59,295 nucleotides of DNA from an uncultured Prevotellaceae bacterium (GCA_902768785.1 CACXMM010000014.1:1-59295); one strand, 5' to 3'. Counted from the stretch's first letter, positions 10,294 through 18,632 are shown. Made by a program: numbers and translations. The notes: generated from the letters alone by a model not told the origin.

Positions 10294-10325
10294 TTTGCAG
10301 GATTTTATTTTATTCCGTACCTTTG
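10294..10325 (+). promoter_or_regulatory. mlaE promoter, right half of symmetric divergent pair
   Basis: TTTG at 10294-10297, exactly 20 bp, then TACCTTTG at 10318-10325: a full consensus match. Confidence 0.85.
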
Positions 10326-10393
10326 CGCTCGAAACCTGAAAGTACGGCGTGGAAGAAAGGTGCCGTTTCCGACGGGTTGATAAAGACATTGCG

Positions 10394-11149
10394 ATGAAAC
10401 GTACATTATTGTATAAATGGCTTTACGCCTTAGGCAGATACATCATCCTGATGGGGAGAACCTTTTCGCGCCCTGAACGGTTCCGCATGTTCATGAAGAA
10501 ATACGTCACTGAAATGCAGTCGTTGGGTGTTGACTCCATCGGCATCGTACTGCTCATCTCGTTCTTCATCGGAGCGGTCATCTGCATTCAGATGAAGCTG
10601 AATATCCAGAGCCCGTGGATGCCACGTTGGGTGAGTGGATACACCACCCGTGAGATCATGCTGCTGGAGTTCTCCAGCAGTATCATGTGTCTGATCCTCG
10701 CCGGCAAGGTAGGGTCGAATATTGCCTCTGAGCTCGGAACGATGCGGGTGACGCAGCAGATCGACGCCCTGGAGATCATGGGCGTGAACTCCGCCGAATA
10801 CCTGATCCTGCCTAAGATTGCGGCCATGCTGTCGATGATGCCGTTCCTCGTGGTGTTCTCCTCGGCTATGGGTATCGTGGGAGCCTATGCCACGGCATAT
10901 ATCGGTCATGTGCTGCCCCCTGATGATCTCACCCTCGGACTGACTCACGATTTCGTACCGTGGTTCCTCTGGATGAGTATCATCAAGAGTCTGGTGTTCG
11001 CCTTCATCATCAGCAGCGTGTCATCCTACTGCGGATATACCGTGGAAGGCGGTAGCGTGGAGGTGGGAAAGGCATCCACCGATGCCGTCGTATCCTCGAG
11101 TGTCCTCATCCTGTTCAGTGATGTATTCTTAACTCAGCTGCTATCATGA
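10394..11149 (+). CDS. MlaE-family ABC transporter permease
   Basis: An inner-membrane permease of the MlaE/YrbE family, which moves phospholipids between the membranes to keep outer-membrane asymmetry. Hydrophobic segments include IGIVLLISFFIGAVI, LLEFSSSIMCLILAGKVGS and MMPFLVVFSSAMGIVGAY; the hallmark ELGTMRVTQQIDALEIMG is present. An ATG at 10349 is in frame, but MKRTLLYKW at 10394 fits the expected N-terminus better and gives 251 residues. It overlaps the next gene by 4 bp (ATGA), so translation is coupled. The MlaD-like binding protein is not in the window. Confidence 0.93.
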   Translation: MKRTLLYKWLYALGRYIILMGRTFSRPERFRMFMKKYVTEMQSLGVDSIGIVLLISFFIGAVICIQMKLNIQSPWMPRWVSGYTTREIMLLEFSSSIMCLILAGKVGSNIASELGTMRVTQQIDALEIMGVNSAEYLILPKIAAMLSMMPFLVVFSSAMGIVGAYATAYIGHVLPPDDLTLGLTHDFVPWFLWMSIIKSLVFAFIISSVSSYCGYTVEGGSVEVGKASTDAVVSSSVLILFSDVFLTQLLS

Positions 11150-11913
11150 TCGAAATCAATCATCTCTATAAATCGTTTGAGGACAAGGAGGTCCTTCACG
11201 ACATCAACGCCACGTTCGAGAATGGTAAGACGAACCTCATCATCGGACAGTCGGGCTCAGGCAAGACCGTACTGATGAAGAACATCGTGGGGCTCCTCGA
11301 TCCCACAAAAGGGGAGATCCTATACGACGGGCGCGACTTCGTGGCCATGTCGAAGCGTGAGAAGGTGCTGCTGCGCCGTGAGATGGGAATGATTTTCCAA
11401 AGTGCTGCTCTTTTCGACTCACTGACCGTCTTGGAGAATGTGATGTTCCCCCTCGACATGTTCTCGAACATGAACCTCCGCGAGCGTACCCAGCAGGCCA
11501 TGAGCTGTCTGGATCGCGTGAACCTCGTGGGCTCGGAGAAAAAATACCCGGGTGAGCTCTCAGGAGGTATGCAGAAGCGTGTGGCCATCGCGCGTGCCAT
11601 TGTGCTGAATCCGAAATACCTCTTCTGCGATGAGCCGAACTCTGGTCTGGACCCCAAGACCTCCCTGGTGATCGATGAGCTGCTGCACAGCATCACGCAG
11701 GATTTCCAAACCACCACGATCATCAACACCCACGACATGAACTCGGTGATGGGCATCGGTGAGAATATCATTTTTATCTACAAAGGCGAGGCCGCCTGGA
11801 ACGGGAACAAAGACCAGATCATGACATCCACCAACAAAAAACTGAACGACTTTATCTTCGCCTCCGACCTCTTCAAAAAGGTGAAAGAAGAGGAGATGGC
11901 ACACCATGAATGA
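11146..11913 (+). CDS. MlaF-like ABC transporter ATP-binding protein
   Basis: A 255-residue ATPase partner of the permease just upstream. Walker A is GQSGSGKTVL, the signature LSGGMQKRVAIARA, Walker B YLFCDEPNSGLDP, and the switch region NTHDMNSV. The DEPNSGLDP wording is typical of Mla ATPases. It overlaps the permease stop by 4 bp. The ends match the family. Confidence 0.94.
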   Translation: MIEINHLYKSFEDKEVLHDINATFENGKTNLIIGQSGSGKTVLMKNIVGLLDPTKGEILYDGRDFVAMSKREKVLLRREMGMIFQSAALFDSLTVLENVMFPLDMFSNMNLRERTQQAMSCLDRVNLVGSEKKYPGELSGGMQKRVAIARAIVLNPKYLFCDEPNSGLDPKTSLVIDELLHSITQDFQTTTIINTHDMNSVMGIGENIIFIYKGEAAWNGNKDQIMTSTNKKLNDFIFASDLFKKVKEEEMAHHE

Positions 11914-11914
11914 T

Positions 11915-11926
11915 GCAAACGTTTGC
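11915..11926. promoter_or_regulatory. LacI-type palindrome upstream of malQ
   Basis: GCAAACGTTTGC is a perfect 12-bp palindrome with the central ACGT-type core seen in operators of LacI-family regulators such as PurR and MalR. It begins 2 bp after the mlaF stop and 90 bp before malQ. Regulation of malQ by a LacI-type protein is inferred. Confidence 0.5.
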
Positions 11927-12015
11927 GCAATAAAACGGGCATTTACCGCATCCCCACCAATTCTTGTCTGAGAATAAATGCGTAATTTCGCAACATAAAA
12001 CTAACTAAATGGTCT

Positions 12016-14724
12016 ATGAAACTAATATTTAACATAGAGTATCAGACAGTATTCGGAGAGGAACTGATTCTGAATGTAACGATGAACAACGGAAAGGATG
12101 CGCCCCTTGTGTCCTCCTACCGTATGGGTACCCTCGATGGTACGAACTGGAGTTATGAACTGAATGGCAAGTTCAGCGTTGGCGACGTCCTGGACTATTA
12201 TTACAGCGTGGAGGCCAACGGAAAAGAAAGCCGGCATGAATGGCTTGTCAATCCCCACCGCCTGGAGCTGGTGAGTGAGAAGGGAACCAACTACCTTATC
12301 TATGACCACTGGATTGACATGCCCGATGATTCCTACCTCTACAGCTCTGCCTTCACGGATTGCATCGCCAGGCATACACCTGTGAAGAGTCCGTCGAAAC
12401 CCTTCACCTACACCGTACGTCTGAAGGTGCGCGCCCCGCAGCTGCGTGAGGACGAGCGTCTTGCCGTGGTAGGTGATGCCGAAGCCCTTGGCAACTGGAA
12501 CATCAAGAAAGCGCTTCCCATGACAGAGCACAGCTACAACGAGTGGATGGTGAATATCGATGCCACGCGACTGGAGAGGCCCGTCTTCGAATTCAAATTC
12601 GTCGTTCTCGACGAGGAGGATGATGTGACGCCTCTGTGGGAGAATGGTATGAACCGCACCATCTGCCTGCCCCTGCTGAACGAAGGAGATGTCGTGGTGT
12701 ATGAGCTGCCACAGGCCTTCTTCCCCATCTATAACATGAAATGCGCTGGAACCTTGGTACCGGTGTTCTCCCTGCGGAGCAAAGAGAGCTTCGGTGTCGG
12801 CGACTTCGGTGACCTGATGAAGATGATCGACTGGGTGTCGGCTACCAAACAGCGTGTGCTGCAGATCCTGCCGATCAATGATACCACCATCACCCATACC
12901 TGGACCGACAGCTACCCGTATAGCTGTATCAGTATCTTCGCGCTCCATCCGCAGTATGTCAACCTTCAGGCCCTGCCGCCATTGAGTGATGAGAAGAAAC
13001 GTCATGAATATGAGGAGCTGCGGAAAGAACTGAACGCCCTGCCGCAGATCGACTACGAACGTGTGAACAAAGCCAAACGCGAGTACCTGCGACTGCTCTT
13101 CGCCCAGGAAGGAAAGAAGGTGATGGCCTCCGCCAAATACAAACGGTTCTTCGAGGAGTCCAAGCAATGGCTCGTGCCCTACGCACAGTACTGCTTCCTG
13201 CGTGACAAGAACGGTACTGCTGACTACACGCAATGGCCCGACCACCAGACATGGGATGAGCAGGAGCGAGAGGCGCTGTCATCACCGCGTACGGCTAAAT
13301 TCAAGGAAGTGGCCTTCTTCTATTTCGTGCAGTATATCCTGAACACCCAGATGAGCGAGGTGCACGACTATGCCCGGAAGAAAGGGGTCATCCTCAAAGG
13401 TGACATCCCCATCGGCGTGAACCGCTATGGCTGCGATGCCTGGCAGGAGCCCCGTTATTTCAACCTGAACGGACAGGCAGGAGCACCCCCCGATGACTTC
13501 TCCGCTAACGGACAGAACTGGGGATTCCCCACCTACAACTGGGACGAGATGCTCAAAGACGACTGTGCCTGGTGGGTGCGCCGTTTCTCGAACATGGCGA
13601 AGTTCTTCGATGCCTACCGTATCGACCATGTTCTCGGCTTCTTCCGCATCTGGGAGATTCCCATAGACTCTGTACATGGACTGCTTGGACAGTTCTCTCC
13701 GGCATTGGGCATGACACGTGAGGAGATTGAAGCCTATGGCCTCCACTGGCAGGAGGAGCTTTTCACCGAGCCGTTTATCATGGACTGGGTGCTCGACCGT
13801 ATCTTCAAGGAGAAGGCCGACGAGGTGCGCGAGACCTTCCTCGAGCCCAAGGGCAACGGCTACTATCGTATGAAGGAGGAGTACAACACCCAGCGGAAGA
13901 TTGAAGCCTGGTATATGAACAGCTCGGATGATGCTGGTGATTCCAGCCTCTCAGATCTCCGCGACGGTCTCTATGCCCTGATCAGCGACGTACTCTTCGT
14001 GCGCGATCATAAGAACCCCTATAAGTTCCACCCCCGTATCTCGGCGCAGCTTGACTTCATGTATGAGAGCCTCTACGACAGTGATAAATACGTGTTCAAC
14101 AAGCTCTACAACGACTATTACTATCGCCGCAACAACCAGTTCTGGTACCGCGAGGCGATGAAGAAACTGCCCAAGCTGGTACAGGCCACCCGTATGCTGG
14201 TATGTGCAGAAGATCTCGGTATGGTGCCCGACTGTGTGCCATGGGTGATGGACGAGCTGCGTATCCTCTCGCTGGAGCTGCAGTCGATGCCGAAAGATCC
14301 CACAGTGAAGTTCGGTCACCTGTCACGTAACCCCTACCGTTCCGTATGCACCATCTCCTCCCACGACATGCCTACACTGCGACAGTGGTGGGATGAGGAT
14401 CCGGTTCGCACGCAGGAATACTATAACACGATGCTGTACCGTGGGGATCAGGCACCTCATCCGCTGCCGGGATGGCTGGCTCGCGACATCATCTCTCGCC
14501 ACCTCACGTCACCGAGCATGCTCTGCATCCTCTCGATACAAGACTGGCTGGCCATCGATGAGAAGCTACGGTTGCCCGACCAGAATGCGGAGCGTATCAA
14601 CATCCCCGCTAATCCCAAGCACTACTGGCGTTACCGCATGCACAAGAACATCGAGGACCTGATGGCAGCCGATGCTTTCAACCAGGATATCAGTACGCTG
14701 ATCTTGCAAAGTGGTCGCAAATAG
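12016..14724 (+). CDS. malQ: 4-alpha-glucanotransferase (GH77) with N-terminal starch-binding domains
   Basis: A 902-residue amylomaltase that transfers alpha-1,4-glucan segments when malto-oligosaccharides or glycogen are used. The first 250 residues form two CBM20-like modules (the second with AVVGDAEALGNWNIKKALPM), as in plant DPE2 and the larger bacterial MalQs. The GH77 domain follows: AYRIDHVLGFFRIWEIP carries the nucleophile Asp, CAEDLGMVP the acid, and SSHDMPTLRQWW the third conserved patch. There is no signal peptide, so it is cytoplasmic. It is monocistronic with a terminator downstream and a LacI-type palindrome upstream. Confidence 0.96.
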   Translation: MKLIFNIEYQTVFGEELILNVTMNNGKDAPLVSSYRMGTLDGTNWSYELNGKFSVGDVLDYYYSVEANGKESRHEWLVNPHRLELVSEKGTNYLIYDHWIDMPDDSYLYSSAFTDCIARHTPVKSPSKPFTYTVRLKVRAPQLREDERLAVVGDAEALGNWNIKKALPMTEHSYNEWMVNIDATRLERPVFEFKFVVLDEEDDVTPLWENGMNRTICLPLLNEGDVVVYELPQAFFPIYNMKCAGTLVPVFSLRSKESFGVGDFGDLMKMIDWVSATKQRVLQILPINDTTITHTWTDSYPYSCISIFALHPQYVNLQALPPLSDEKKRHEYEELRKELNALPQIDYERVNKAKREYLRLLFAQEGKKVMASAKYKRFFEESKQWLVPYAQYCFLRDKNGTADYTQWPDHQTWDEQEREALSSPRTAKFKEVAFFYFVQYILNTQMSEVHDYARKKGVILKGDIPIGVNRYGCDAWQEPRYFNLNGQAGAPPDDFSANGQNWGFPTYNWDEMLKDDCAWWVRRFSNMAKFFDAYRIDHVLGFFRIWEIPIDSVHGLLGQFSPALGMTREEIEAYGLHWQEELFTEPFIMDWVLDRIFKEKADEVRETFLEPKGNGYYRMKEEYNTQRKIEAWYMNSSDDAGDSSLSDLRDGLYALISDVLFVRDHKNPYKFHPRISAQLDFMYESLYDSDKYVFNKLYNDYYYRRNNQFWYREAMKKLPKLVQATRMLVCAEDLGMVPDCVPWVMDELRILSLELQSMPKDPTVKFGHLSRNPYRSVCTISSHDMPTLRQWWDEDPVRTQEYYNTMLYRGDQAPHPLPGWLARDIISRHLTSPSMLCILSIQDWLAIDEKLRLPDQNAERINIPANPKHYWRYRMHKNIEDLMAADAFNQDISTLILQSGRK

Positions 14725-14772
14725 ACCTGTCTATTCATAAAATAGATACTTTTGCACCGTGTTTTTCATAGT

Positions 14773-14822
14773 AAAAAGTGTGGCTCTTAACCCATTTCAT
14801 TTGGTTTGGGAGCCACATTTTT
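14773..14822 (+). terminator. Terminator hairpin after malQ
   Basis: Arms 14773-14786 and 14810-14822 pair over 13 bp with one bulged G (core GTGGCTC / GAGCCAC) and end in a T-run. A promoter-like TACTTTTG at 14747-14754 lies just upstream. Ordinary read-out of malQ is the simplest use, although a short RNA is conceivable. Confidence 0.6.
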
Positions 14823-14874
14823 ATAAGCACAATACTCATGTAAAGTTCAGTGAGTCAACAATATACAAGTATAA

Positions 14875-15073
14875 TTTACTAATTTACCAATTTACCAATT
14901 TCACTTTTTAGTTTTGGAAGGTGGAAGAGAAGAGATAATAAATATATAGCTATATATAGATATATAGATATATATTTATATATATATTATAATATATATA
15001 TAAATATAAATTTTTCTCTCCTCTTTTTCGCGGATTCTAAAAAGTGAAATTGGTAAATTGGTAAATTGGTAAA
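14875..15073. repeat. 199-bp palindromic element with arms of 8-bp repeats
   Basis: Arms at 14875-14911 and 15037-15073 match over 36 of 37 positions in inverted orientation. Each arm is a tandem of 8-bp units (CCAATTTA / TTGGTAAA) ending in CACTTTTTAG. The core is an almost pure AT palindrome (about 14939-15010). No gene is inside. Confidence 0.85.
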
Positions 15074-15281
15074 CACATCCCATAACACACTGAATATCAG
15101 TGACTTTTAATACAACTCCATGCTGCATTGATTGTCATGACACCGCCAAATTAACTGAAAATTGAGACCAAAAACGGCTCATTTCAGCTCATTTTTGGCC
15201 TCCAAACTGATGTTTTTGCACAAAAAAGCACGTTTTTGACTCAAAAAACGCCCTCACCGCTCCCTTTTTTGTCACACGGAT
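15074..15281. other. Gene-free spacer between two palindromic elements
   Basis: AT-rich at first, then poly-T and poly-A runs (for example TTTTTGCACAAAAAAGCA). No ORF with coding character, tRNA or strong promoter is seen. Confidence 0.5.
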
Positions 15282-15652
15282 TTGTCACACAGAAATCACC
15301 GAATACACAGAAATATTCAGCCTACTGCTGTGCCTATAATCCTAATAATTTTGATTTTTAAAGTCCCACAGAAATTGCAGAAATTGCAGAAATTTGGGCT
15401 GCGCCCCATGCCATGCGGACAGAAATCATATGATCCAAAAAGAATAATTTCTGCCTTTCCCGCCATTTCTATAGGACGATTAAAAAACAGCTGTATAGGC
15501 TATGATGTAAGGGAACACGAATTTCACGAATCACACGAATACAGCCGTACAGGCTGAAAATTTCTGCGATTTCTGCGATTTCTGCGGTACGATTAAAAAC
15601 AGCCGTACAGGATGATAATATTTCTGTGTATTCCGCGATTTCTGTGTGACAA
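15282..15652. repeat. 371-bp nested inverted-repeat element
   Basis: Outer arms 15282-15317 and 15617-15652 match at 34 of 36 positions in inverted orientation. Inside is a second inverted pair of 9-bp tandem units (CAGAAATTG at 15368-15392; CGATTTCTG near 15562-15587). Two direct copies of a motif ACGATTAAAAA-CAGC-GTA-AGG lie near 15474-15500 and 15591-15611, and an ACGAAT/TTCACGAAT run near 15519-15540. The small frame at 15282-15557 is a translation of these repeats and is not a credible gene. Confidence 0.85.
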
Positions 15653-15839
15653 TTCCGTGTGAAACAGCCTTTGTTTCACTTGGAAGTAGCCCCTACGTAA
15701 CCATTAAGTAGGCTTTACTTCCATCGCAAGTAACCTTTACTTTCAATGCAATCAGCCTTTACTTCCATCGCGATTCTATGATATTCATACCGCCTGGCAT
15801 TCCCCTCCTTTGGTTAGTGAGCAGGGGTGGACTCCTAAA
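15653..15839. other. Imperfect repeat tract, no gene
   Basis: Contains two copies of TTTACTTCCATCGC (near 15715 and 15760) and relatives of GTAACCTTTACTTTC, which suggest decayed short repeats. No coding frame is seen. Confidence 0.5.
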
Positions 15840-15889
15840 ATAACCGACTATAACCGACCATAACCGACCATAACCGACTATAACCGACA
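15840..15889. repeat. 10-bp tandem repeat, five copies
   Basis: Five near-identical copies of ATAACCGAC(T/C), directly upstream of a TATCTTTG box at 15909. One repeat per helical turn would place copies on one face of the DNA. Confidence 0.85.
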
Positions 15890-15908
15890 TTCCCATTTTT
15901 TATTGATG

Positions 15909-15916
15909 TATCTTTG
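15909..15916 (+). promoter_or_regulatory. -7 box (TATCTTTG) after the 10-bp repeats
   Basis: A TAnnTTTG match 20 bp after the tandem repeats; no TTTG is visible at -33. It could give a 200-nt leader for the DUF6377-type gene. Confidence 0.4.
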
Positions 15917-16080
15917 TATCGTCAAAAGAGGAAGGGCGCTCAGATGACACAACAACCAAACAGCCCTTGAGTGATACCGATGAGATGGATACAGACTGAT
16001 TCAGGACAAAAAAGTAAAGATGACAGACACTTTTTTGCGCAGAAAGAGGGAAAAAGTGCTCTACTTGAGAAAAAAATGGT

Positions 16081-16088
16081 TATATTTG
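16081..16088 (+). promoter_or_regulatory. -7 box (TATATTTG) near the DUF6377-type gene start
   Basis: TATATTTG ends 24 bp before the preferred ATG at 16112, which would leave a very short leader. The -33 box is unclear. Confidence 0.4.
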
Positions 16089-16111
16089 CAGACAAATCAA
16101 TGATGCGAACC

Positions 16112-17788
16112 ATGAAAACAATCCTTCTGAGACTCATTGTCTGCTGGCTTTGTGTACTGCCCATGATGACAGGGGCGCAGAACCTCGACTCCCTATACCG
16201 CTGCCTGGACCAGGAGATCATCCAGTTTCCCCGCTATGTGGCACAACATGACAGGGATGTGGCACAGCTCCTGGGAAAGCTGCAGACGGCCACTGACGAC
16301 AGTACCCGATACAGTCTTTCCTTCCGCCTGTATGAGAAGTACTACCCCTTCAAGAACGACTCCGCCATCTACTACCTTCACCGCTGCATCGAACTGGCAC
16401 AGCGCATGAACCGTGTGGAGGATGCCGACCAGTGTGCCTCGCTGATGGCACTGCGCTGCTCGAATACGGGAATGTACGACGAGGCGATGAATATCCTGGA
16501 AGGTGTGAAGACCCCGTCGGGCACGTTCTATCGCGCCTATGCCCATGTGTATAACGAACTGGCCTACTACACCCACCTCGATGAGATGCGTGAGAAATAC
16601 TACCGGCAGGCCGCCTACTATGAGAATCTGATGCTGGAAACCTTGCCACCCAGCGATGATGCCGTGATGCTCGCACGCGAGATGCGGCTCCTGAACAGTC
16701 AGCAGCTCGAGGAGTCGATGAAGATCAACGACGAGTGGCTGGGTATGACGGAGCGCGGCTCCCACCGCTATGCCCTTGTGGCCCTCTACCGCTACCTGGA
16801 GTTCAAGGCGCAGCAGGACTCCGTAAAGATGATGTACTGGCTGGTGGAGTCGGCATTGTCGGATGTGCGCAATGGTGTGATGGACCAGGGGTCCCTGTGG
16901 GAGCTCGCCAACCAGCTGATGCTCCAAGGGGATGTTGACCGTTCCTACCGGTATATCAACTTCACCAGTGAGTGTGCTAACACCTACGGGTCGCGGCAGC
17001 GCAGCTGGCAGATTGCCCCGCTGCTCTCCCACATTGCCCAGGACTACAAGGTGGCCAACGAGCAGGCGATGAACAAACTGCGGCAGATGTTGATCGTGAT
17101 CAGTGTGCTCGCCCTCTGTCTCATCGCCTCCCTGTTCTATGTGAACCGCCAGCGCAAGCGACTTGCTGTGGCGCAGAAACAGCTGAAGGTGAGCAATGGT
17201 AAGCTGGCGCAGACCAACGGGATGCTGGCCTCGGCCAATCAGCAGATGAAGCTGACCAACGGAGAGCTGTCGGCGGCCAACCAGCTGCTGTCGAAGCTCA
17301 ACGCCCAGCTGTATGAGTCGAACAAGGTGAAAGAGGAGTATGTGGGACGATTCCTCCGTCTCTGCTCCCTCTATATCGATAAGATGGATAATTTCCGTAA
17401 GCGCGTGAACAAGATGGTGAAGAACCATGAGTATGAGGACCTGTACCAGGCCACACGCAGTCAGGAGTTCAAGGACAAGGAGCTGGAGGAGCTTTACGAG
17501 AGTTTCGATGCTGCCTTCCTCCACCTCTTCCCCAATTTCGTGGAGCGTTTCAATGCCCTGCTCATCCCCGAGGAACGTGTCACCCTGCAGAAGAACGAGC
17601 GGATGAACACCACCCTTCGCATCTTTGCCCTGATCCGCTTGGGCGTGGATGACAGCAGCAAGATTGCCGAGTTCCTCCACTACTCAGTGAACACCATCTA
17701 TAATTATCGTGCCCGTGTGAAGAACGGTGCCATCGGGAACCGCGAGGATTTTGAGCGGAATGTGCGGGAGATTGGAATAGATCGTTAA
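16112..17788 (+). CDS. DUF6377-type membrane regulator with TPR-like periplasmic domain
   Basis: From 16112 the protein is 558 residues: a signal peptide (MKTILLRLIVCWLCVLPMMTGAQ), a helical repeat region resembling TPRs (about 30-330), one membrane segment (LIVISVLALCLIASLFYV), a coiled coil of repeated LxxxNGxL/LxxANxxL units, and a C-terminal cytoplasmic domain with SSKIAEFLHYSVNTIYNYRARVK, which looks like a LuxR/GerE-type helix-turn-helix. This is the layout of Bacteroidota DUF6377 proteins, thought to be one-piece membrane-bound regulators. The frame is open to 15971, but that start buries the signal peptide and spans a -7 box. No target is visible. Confidence 0.8.
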   Translation: MKTILLRLIVCWLCVLPMMTGAQNLDSLYRCLDQEIIQFPRYVAQHDRDVAQLLGKLQTATDDSTRYSLSFRLYEKYYPFKNDSAIYYLHRCIELAQRMNRVEDADQCASLMALRCSNTGMYDEAMNILEGVKTPSGTFYRAYAHVYNELAYYTHLDEMREKYYRQAAYYENLMLETLPPSDDAVMLAREMRLLNSQQLEESMKINDEWLGMTERGSHRYALVALYRYLEFKAQQDSVKMMYWLVESALSDVRNGVMDQGSLWELANQLMLQGDVDRSYRYINFTSECANTYGSRQRSWQIAPLLSHIAQDYKVANEQAMNKLRQMLIVISVLALCLIASLFYVNRQRKRLAVAQKQLKVSNGKLAQTNGMLASANQQMKLTNGELSAANQLLSKLNAQLYESNKVKEEYVGRFLRLCSLYIDKMDNFRKRVNKMVKNHEYEDLYQATRSQEFKDKELEELYESFDAAFLHLFPNFVERFNALLIPEERVTLQKNERMNTTLRIFALIRLGVDDSSKIAEFLHYSVNTIYNYRARVKNGAIGNREDFERNVREIGIDR

Positions 17789-17804
17789 ACGGGGCAGGGG
17801 TGGT

Positions 17805-18527
17805 TCAAATCTCCTCCAACGCGTAATACTGATAGTCTTTGACGATGCGCCAGAGGAAGGTGTCATCGCTGCGCTCCAAGGGTGTGCTGATCTGTAGCAG
17901 CTGCTTCACCTTCTCGGCCAAGGCATGGACGCGCGGGTCGTCGTCGGGCAGTTCCAAGGTCCTGCTGATGAGATCGATCTGTTCCAGGGAGAGGTCGGCA
18001 GCCTGTGGGTAGATAGGGCGGTAGTCCCTGCTGAGGTGATTGAACTCATCGAGGCTCACCTGGATATTGTGGTAGCTGTTGAGTTTGATGACCATCGTTC
18101 CTGCCGCTATATCACCGATGCGTTGGTTGTCGTTGTTGAGGAGCATGACCAGGATGCCGATGCCGCACATCGAGGGACCGTCGATGAGGAACAGGAGCCA
18201 GCGGAGGATGACGCTGCCGAGGGTGGGCAGGGAGCCGTCGCGCTTCACCACCCTGAGCTTCATGATGCGCTTGCCCAGGGTCTGACCATGGTAGAACAGT
18301 TCGCAGAGCGGACAATAGCAGGTGATGAGAAGTACCGTGATGATCATGCCCACTTGGGAGAAGCCATCAAATTTCCCCCCTAATTCCGCGAACGCGTATA
18401 GGAAGGTATAGAGGAAGATGCCCTGGATGAGCCAGTCGATGAGCTGCGCACCGATGCGCTCACCCACACTGGCGGGTGTCTGACGGATCTGCACATACTG
18501 TCCGGTGAGGAACGCTGATTCTGCCAT
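17805..18527 (-). CDS. RDD-family membrane protein
   Basis: A 240-residue inner-membrane protein. The RDD domain is visible from about residue 10: ASVGERIGAQLIDWLIQG with the family Arg and Asp, then LGKRIMKLRVV and LRWLLFLIDG, with three to four hydrophobic segments. The function of the family is unclear; transport has been suggested for some members. An upstream in-frame ATG at 18662 would run through the promoter and overlap the divergent gene, so the start is taken at 18527 (MAESAFLTGQY). It is divergent from, and shares promoter DNA with, the SpoIIM/MoxR operon, a usual neighbour of RDD genes. Confidence 0.88.
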   Translation of the reverse strand: MAESAFLTGQYVQIRQTPASVGERIGAQLIDWLIQGIFLYTFLYAFAELGGKFDGFSQVGMIITVLLITCYCPLCELFYHGQTLGKRIMKLRVVKRDGSLPTLGSVILRWLLFLIDGPSMCGIGILVMLLNNDNQRIGDIAAGTMVIKLNSYHNIQVSLDEFNHLSRDYRPIYPQAADLSLEQIDLISRTLELPDDDPRVHALAEKVKQLLQISTPLERSDDTFLWRIVKDYQYYALEEI

Positions 18528-18551
18528 TTTTCGAATTATTCTCCTTTTTTG

Positions 18552-18583
18552 CTTGCAAAAGTAGATAAAAGTTCCTACTTTTG
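18552..18583 (+). promoter_or_regulatory. Promoter of the SpoIIM-MoxR-DUF58 operon
   Basis: CTTG at 18552-18555, 20 bp, TACTTTTG at 18576-18583. It overlaps the minus-strand promoter of the RDD gene. Confidence 0.75.
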
Positions 18584-18587
18584 CAAA
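18554..18587. repeat. Inverted repeat joining two overlapping divergent promoters
   Basis: TTGCAAAAGTAG (18554-18565) and CTACTTTTGCAA (18576... to 18586) are a 12-bp inverted pair separated by about 10 bp. The -7 box of each strand abuts the -33 box of the other, so two polymerases could not bind at once. Confidence 0.8.
18556..18587 (-). promoter_or_regulatory. Promoter of the RDD gene
   Basis: Minus strand: TTTG at 18587-18584, exactly 20 bp, then TACTTTTG at 18563-18556. The 29-nt leader to the ATG at 18527 supports that start. Confidence 0.8.
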
Positions 18588-18632
18588 CGATTCGAGATTT
18601 TTGTGAGGATAACTCCTTGAAGGTACAATGAA

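Larger units (their letters stand above)
10260..10325. repeat. 23-bp perfect inverted repeat spanning both divergent promoters
   Basis: Arms at 10260-10282 and 10303-10325 are exact reverse complements with a 20-bp spacer. Each arm ends in a -7 box, and the two -33 boxes lie in the spacer as the near-palindrome CAAAGATTTG. The lptB and mlaE promoters are therefore mirror images over at least 66 bp. Confidence 0.95.

Noticed and set aside
10260-10325. Invertible phase-variable promoter
   Set aside because: The spacer is only 20 bp and both orientations would look almost the same; no recombinase gene is near. Symmetric divergent promoters explain it better.
12022-13245. Minus-strand frame (407 codons) opposite malQ
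   Set aside because: Shadow of conserved GH77/CBM20 coding sequence; no start context or promoter.
15282-15557. Plus-strand 91-codon frame in the repeat region
   Set aside because: The peptide is only a translation of the ACAGAAAT/CACGAAT repeats.
16193-17680. Long minus-strand frame (495 codons) opposite the DUF6377-type gene
   Set aside because: It is an antisense shadow; its translation is His/Leu/Val-rich with no family features, and the plus frame has a signal peptide, membrane helix and regulator domain.
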